Source: a bacterium (lineage in GTDB: Bacteria > Calditrichota > Calditrichia > RBG-13-44-9 > J042). Taken from it: DNA of 9,622 nucleotides. A program made the translations under genes and the position numbers. Shown piece after piece: positions 7,620 through 9,622 of the stretch (its first letter is position 1; each line of letters starts with the position of its first letter). The notes beneath the pieces are model-generated. The model searched no databases. It saw nothing but the letters and a program-made list of their open reading frames with translations, and was not told the origin of the DNA. Location: positions 1-9,622 of the forward strand of contig WGBF01000596.1 of assembly GCA_015494485.1 (NCBI GenBank), given 5' to 3'.

Positions 7620-8372
7620 TCAATACTTTAAGTAAACGTAAATTGGAATTGTAAAAAAACCGGCCGCAATAATAATAGCCAGAAGAACACCCAGCTTGTA
7701 CAACATGGGGGTGTATTTTTGATTCCCCCATCCCAGGGACTGAAAGGCGCTCCAGAATGCGTGGCGTAAATGGAAACCCAGCAGGATCATGACCACTTCG
7801 TAAAAAATTAAATACCCCGGCTGATGGAATACTTCTTTAACCAACACAAACAAATCCCGGACTTCCTGCCCGTTGATGGTCGTGGTTTCAAATCGCCCGA
7901 ATTTAAAATTCAACAGGTGAATCACCACAAAAATGAAAATAACAATTCCCGTGTACAGCATGGTCCGGGATGAGGTGGTTTGGTAGCTGGGTTTACCTTT
8001 GCTTCGGTACATGGCATATTTTTGCGGGCGGGCCTGCCATTTTTCCCACCAGACGATAATGCCGTACATGGCGTGGAAAATTAATGCCAGCGCTAAAAAC
8101 AATTCCGCAGCAATAACCAGTGCTTTTAATCCTTCCAGTTTGTGGGCATACCCGTTTAAGGCATCCGGACCGGCAAAAATGGTCAGGTTTCCCAGTAAAT
8201 GAGCCAGAAGGAAAAGAAACCAGAATAAACCGGCCAGCGCCATAATCACTTTTTTACCCACCGATGACGTGACGAATGTTTTAAAGGTACTAATGGCTCT
8301 GCCTCCTTTTGTTTTTGGGGGTTGTAATACCTGGAAAAAATAACGGGAAAGAAAAAACGATGTGTGCTTCAA
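7620..8372 (-). CDS. sdhC: Succinate dehydrogenase diheme cytochrome b558 membrane anchor
   Basis: This single membrane anchor has five hydrophobic segments (about 42-63, 84-105, 138-157, 185-205 and 225-247 from the TTG at 8372). Four of them hold histidines fit for two b hemes: H58 (LLAHLLGN), H100 (IFHAMYG), H152 (VIHLLNF) and H201 or H204 (GFHLRHAF). No sdhD is present, so this is a type-B complex like that of Bacillus subtilis, probably using menaquinone (inferred). The start is uncertain. The coordinates use the only ATG/GTG/TTG start before the conserved N-terminus, a TTG at 8372 with no properly spaced ribosome-binding site. I favour the ATT at 8294, which follows AAAGGAGG (8302-8309) by 7 nt and gives 224 residues beginning about nine before the conserved SSVGKK motif. 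A GTG at 8261 lacks a ribosome-binding site. It is first in sdhCAB. Confidence 0.92.
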   Translation of the reverse strand: MKHTSFFLSRYFFQVLQPPKTKGGRAISTFKTFVTSSVGKKVIMALAGLFWFLFLLAHLLGNLTIFAGPDALNGYAHKLEGLKALVIAAELFLALALIFHAMYGIIVWWEKWQARPQKYAMYRSKGKPSYQTTSSRTMLYTGIVIFIFVVIHLLNFKFGRFETTTINGQEVRDLFVLVKEVFHQPGYLIFYEVVMILLGFHLRHAFWSAFQSLGWGNQKYTPMLYKLGVLLAIIIAAGFFTIPIYVYLKY

Positions 8373-8382
8373 ACGGTGCCAT
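8290..8382 (-). CDS. Possible 30-residue leader ORF upstream of and overlapping sdhC
   Basis: An ATG at 8382 is preceded by AAAGGA five bases upstream and opens a 30-codon frame ending in TAG at 8290-8292. The predicted peptide has a hydrophobic, Phe-rich N-terminal half and a basic tail (KNKRRQSH). Its stop overlaps the ATT codon (8292-8294) proposed as the true sdhC start, so ribosomes finishing it would end on top of that start, right after an AAAGGAGG. It may act as a translational coupling leader rather than make a functional peptide. I recognise no family. It occupies a different frame from the TTG-started version of sdhC, so only one reading of this stretch is likely to be real. Confidence 0.3.
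   Translation of the reverse strand: MAPFEAHIVFSFPLFFPGITTPKNKRRQSH
8302..8309 (-). promoter_or_regulatory. Strong Shine-Dalgarno placed for an ATT start of sdhC
   Basis: AAAGGAGG on the minus strand is nearly the full anti-16S complement and is among the strongest ribosome-binding sites in the window. The only codon at ideal distance is ATT at 8294-8292, with a 7-nt spacer. It lies inside the sequence that a TTG-started sdhC would translate, where a site this strong has no obvious role. Confidence 0.55.
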
Positions 8383-8413
8383 CGCTATCCTTTATCGAAA
8401 AATCGCACGAACT

Positions 8414-8436
8414 CAACTGCAACTGCAACACAGTTG
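8414..8436. promoter_or_regulatory. CAACTG repeat / inverted repeat upstream of sdhCAB
   Basis: The plus strand reads CAACTG CAACTG caaca CAGTTG: two direct copies followed by an inverted copy. The inner pair forms a 6+5+6 inverted repeat (8420-8436), and the outer pair extends to seven (TCAACTG...CAGTTGA, 8413-8437). It sits 31 nt upstream of the leader ATG at 8382, in the 176-nt gap before sdhC, a plausible place for an operator controlling the respiratory operon. No known regulator motif is recognised. Confidence 0.3.
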
Positions 8437-8440
8437 AAAT

Positions 8441-8449
8441 TACATATCA
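8441..8449 (-). promoter_or_regulatory. Weak extended -10 promoter candidate for sdhCAB
   Basis: On the minus strand TGA-TATGTA forms an extended -10-like element (TATGTA at 8446-8441), preceded by a long T-rich tract (8450-8460) and no good -35 box. A start about 7 nt downstream would fall at the CAACTG inverted repeat, an operator-like position. This is the best promoter guess in the slt-sdhC gap, and it is weak. Confidence 0.22.
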
Positions 8450-8548
8450 AAAAGAAAAAATCAATAGTTTTTTAAAATCCATTGGTAGGCGGAACAGGAC
8501 AAACCGGAATTGGTGCCCCCACACTTCTACTCATTGATTGGCATTCCG

Positions 8549-9622
8549 TTATTGGCGGGCAATAATTTCTTCCGGTGCCTGGTCCGGATGAATCAGCAGG
8601 GCATACGTCCAGTAATAGCGCATCACCACGCGGACGTACCGGCGCGTCTGGTCAAATTCAATCAATTCCATGAACAGGTCATCATCATTAAATGGCAGTT
8701 GACTGCGCCAGCGTTTTACCCGATGGGGACCGGCATTGTAAGCGGCAAATACGGAATACCAGTTGTCCTCAAAGCGGGAACGCAAGCGGGCCAGGTAATA
8801 ACTGCCCAGTAAAATATTGACTTCCGGGTCGTACAGTTGCCGCACGGAAGAAAACGGCATATCCAGCCACTCACTAACCTGCCGTGCCGTGGCGGGGATA
8901 AGCTGCATTAACCCGTGCGCGTTGGCGTAGGAAACCGCATCCGCCTGAAAACTGCTTTCCTTTTTCATTACCGCCCAGATAACCGCCGGAGGCAAATCCC
9001 ACCGTCGGGCCGCTGCTTCCACCGTGCTTTGAAAATAGAAGGGGTACAATTTTTTTAGCATGAACCGCCAGGTCGTCCAGTGTTTATCTTTAAAATAACT
9101 CAGGAATACCGCCCGGTACACTTCGAAGGCTTCGTGGTGCCAACCCACAAGTTCCGCCAGTTCACCCAGGGCATAAAAATACTCCCAGCGATTCTGAGGT
9201 GCTTTGCGTAACTGCCGAAATTCCCATTTGGTGTACGGCTCCCCCAGAATCTGATGCAACAACCAAAACCGGCGAAAGTGTGAAAAATATTGATTTAAGG
9301 TGGAGACTTTTTGCAAGGGAATGGCCCAGATGAGCGAATCTACTCCAGGATTGTGCAGGGGATTATCCCGCACAATCAGGTATGCTTTTAAGGTGTAGTA
9401 ATTCCGAAAAGGTTCATCAGCAATGGCTGCCAGATTTTCCCAGTATCGGGAAAGGTTTCCTTCTGCCAGATACGCCTTGGCAATCCAGTACCGCAAACGG
9501 GCGGCAAAGTCCCCATTGCGGGTGTGGCGTACCACCTGCTGCCAGTACTGCCGTGCGGCCCGAAACCGCCGCTGCTGATAATCCAATAACCCGATACGCA
9601 ACACCGCTTCCGGGTAAAATTC
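8549..9622 (-). CDS. Soluble lytic transglycosylase (GH23, Slt70-like), 5' partial
   Basis: This periplasmic or envelope enzyme cleaves the glycan strands of peptidoglycan with formation of 1,6-anhydromuramic ends. The frame is open to the window edge; the GTG at 9604 has six in-frame codons before it (EFYPEA) and is probably internal. Numbering from that GTG, residues 1 to about 190 are helical, TPR-like repeats rich in Tyr, Trp and Arg, matching the superhelical domain of Slt70. The catalytic domain (about 200-335) shows the GH23 motifs: KKESSF (E216, catalytic acid), ANAHGLMQLIPATA (227-240), AAYNAGPHRVKRW (287-299) and TRRYVRVV (320-327). All are intact. Any signal peptide lies outside the window. 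The gap to sdhC is 176 nt with no clear terminator, so it may be a separate unit or have partial read-through into sdhCAB. Confidence 0.92.
   Translation of the reverse strand, partial: EFYPEAVLRIGLLDYQQRRFRAARQYWQQVVRHTRNGDFAARLRYWIAKAYLAEGNLSRYWENLAAIADEPFRNYYTLKAYLIVRDNPLHNPGVDSLIWAIPLQKVSTLNQYFSHFRRFWLLHQILGEPYTKWEFRQLRKAPQNRWEYFYALGELAELVGWHHEAFEVYRAVFLSYFKDKHWTTWRFMLKKLYPFYFQSTVEAAARRWDLPPAVIWAVMKKESSFQADAVSYANAHGLMQLIPATARQVSEWLDMPFSSVRQLYDPEVNILLGSYYLARLRSRFEDNWYSVFAAYNAGPHRVKRWRSQLPFNDDDLFMELIEFDQTRRYVRVVMRYYWTYALLIHPDQAPEEIIARQ

Noticed and set aside
8449..8548. Terminator after the lytic transglycosylase
   Set aside because: There is a T-rich tract near 8450-8460 on the minus strand, but only a 4-bp CAAT/ATTG stem precedes it, too weak to call.
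9602..9604. GTG as the start of the lytic transglycosylase
   Set aside because: The frame stays open for the remaining six codons to the edge with TPR-like sequence, there is no ribosome-binding site, and a signal peptide would be expected.

Overview
The window carries eight protein-coding genes at about 50% GC: two on the plus strand at the left end, then six on the minus strand. The two outermost genes run off the window. I see no mobile elements, CRISPR arrays, rRNA or tRNA genes, and no stretch over 300 bases without a gene. The gene content is ordinary chromosomal metabolism. The three-subunit (C-A-B) succinate dehydrogenase with a single diheme cytochrome b, the form of its SdhA and SdhB, and the glutamate dehydrogenase type all fit a heterotrophic bacterium of the Bacteroidota/Ignavibacteria/Calditrichota side of the tree. 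That placement is inferred from remembered protein families, not from a search.

Layout. Positions 1-873 (+) hold the end of a GAF plus SpoIIE/PP2C-type phosphatase, a partner-switching signalling protein. It overlaps by an ATGA junction with a PAP2-family membrane phosphatase/phosphotransferase (870-1784, +). These converge on a minus-strand block: glutamate dehydrogenase (1875-3290), Xaa-Pro aminopeptidase pepP (3377-4699), the sdhCAB operon (sdhB 4892-5647, sdhA 5662-7611, sdhC 7620-about 8294 or 8372), and the C-terminal part of a soluble lytic transglycosylase (8549 to past the right edge). A clean intrinsic terminator at 4832-4866 ends sdhCAB and separates it from pepP, which has its own candidate promoter at 4714-4742.

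How the genes fit together. PepP releases N-terminal residues from peptides with proline in second position. Glutamate dehydrogenase turns glutamate into 2-oxoglutarate. Succinate dehydrogenase carries the TCA-cycle oxidation of succinate into the quinone pool. The middle of the window therefore reads as a route from peptides to respiration, although the three units look separately transcribed or only loosely linked.

The most unusual signal is the start of sdhC. The only ATG/GTG/TTG start upstream of its family-conserved N-terminus is a TTG with no usable ribosome-binding site. A near-perfect Shine-Dalgarno (AAAGGAGG) instead sits 7 nt before an ATT codon, and starting there gives the length I expect for the family. 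The same stretch holds a 30-codon ORF with its own ribosome-binding site whose stop overlaps that ATT. Together these suggest a rare ATT initiation codon coupled to a leader ORF. I see no clearly new multi-gene system.
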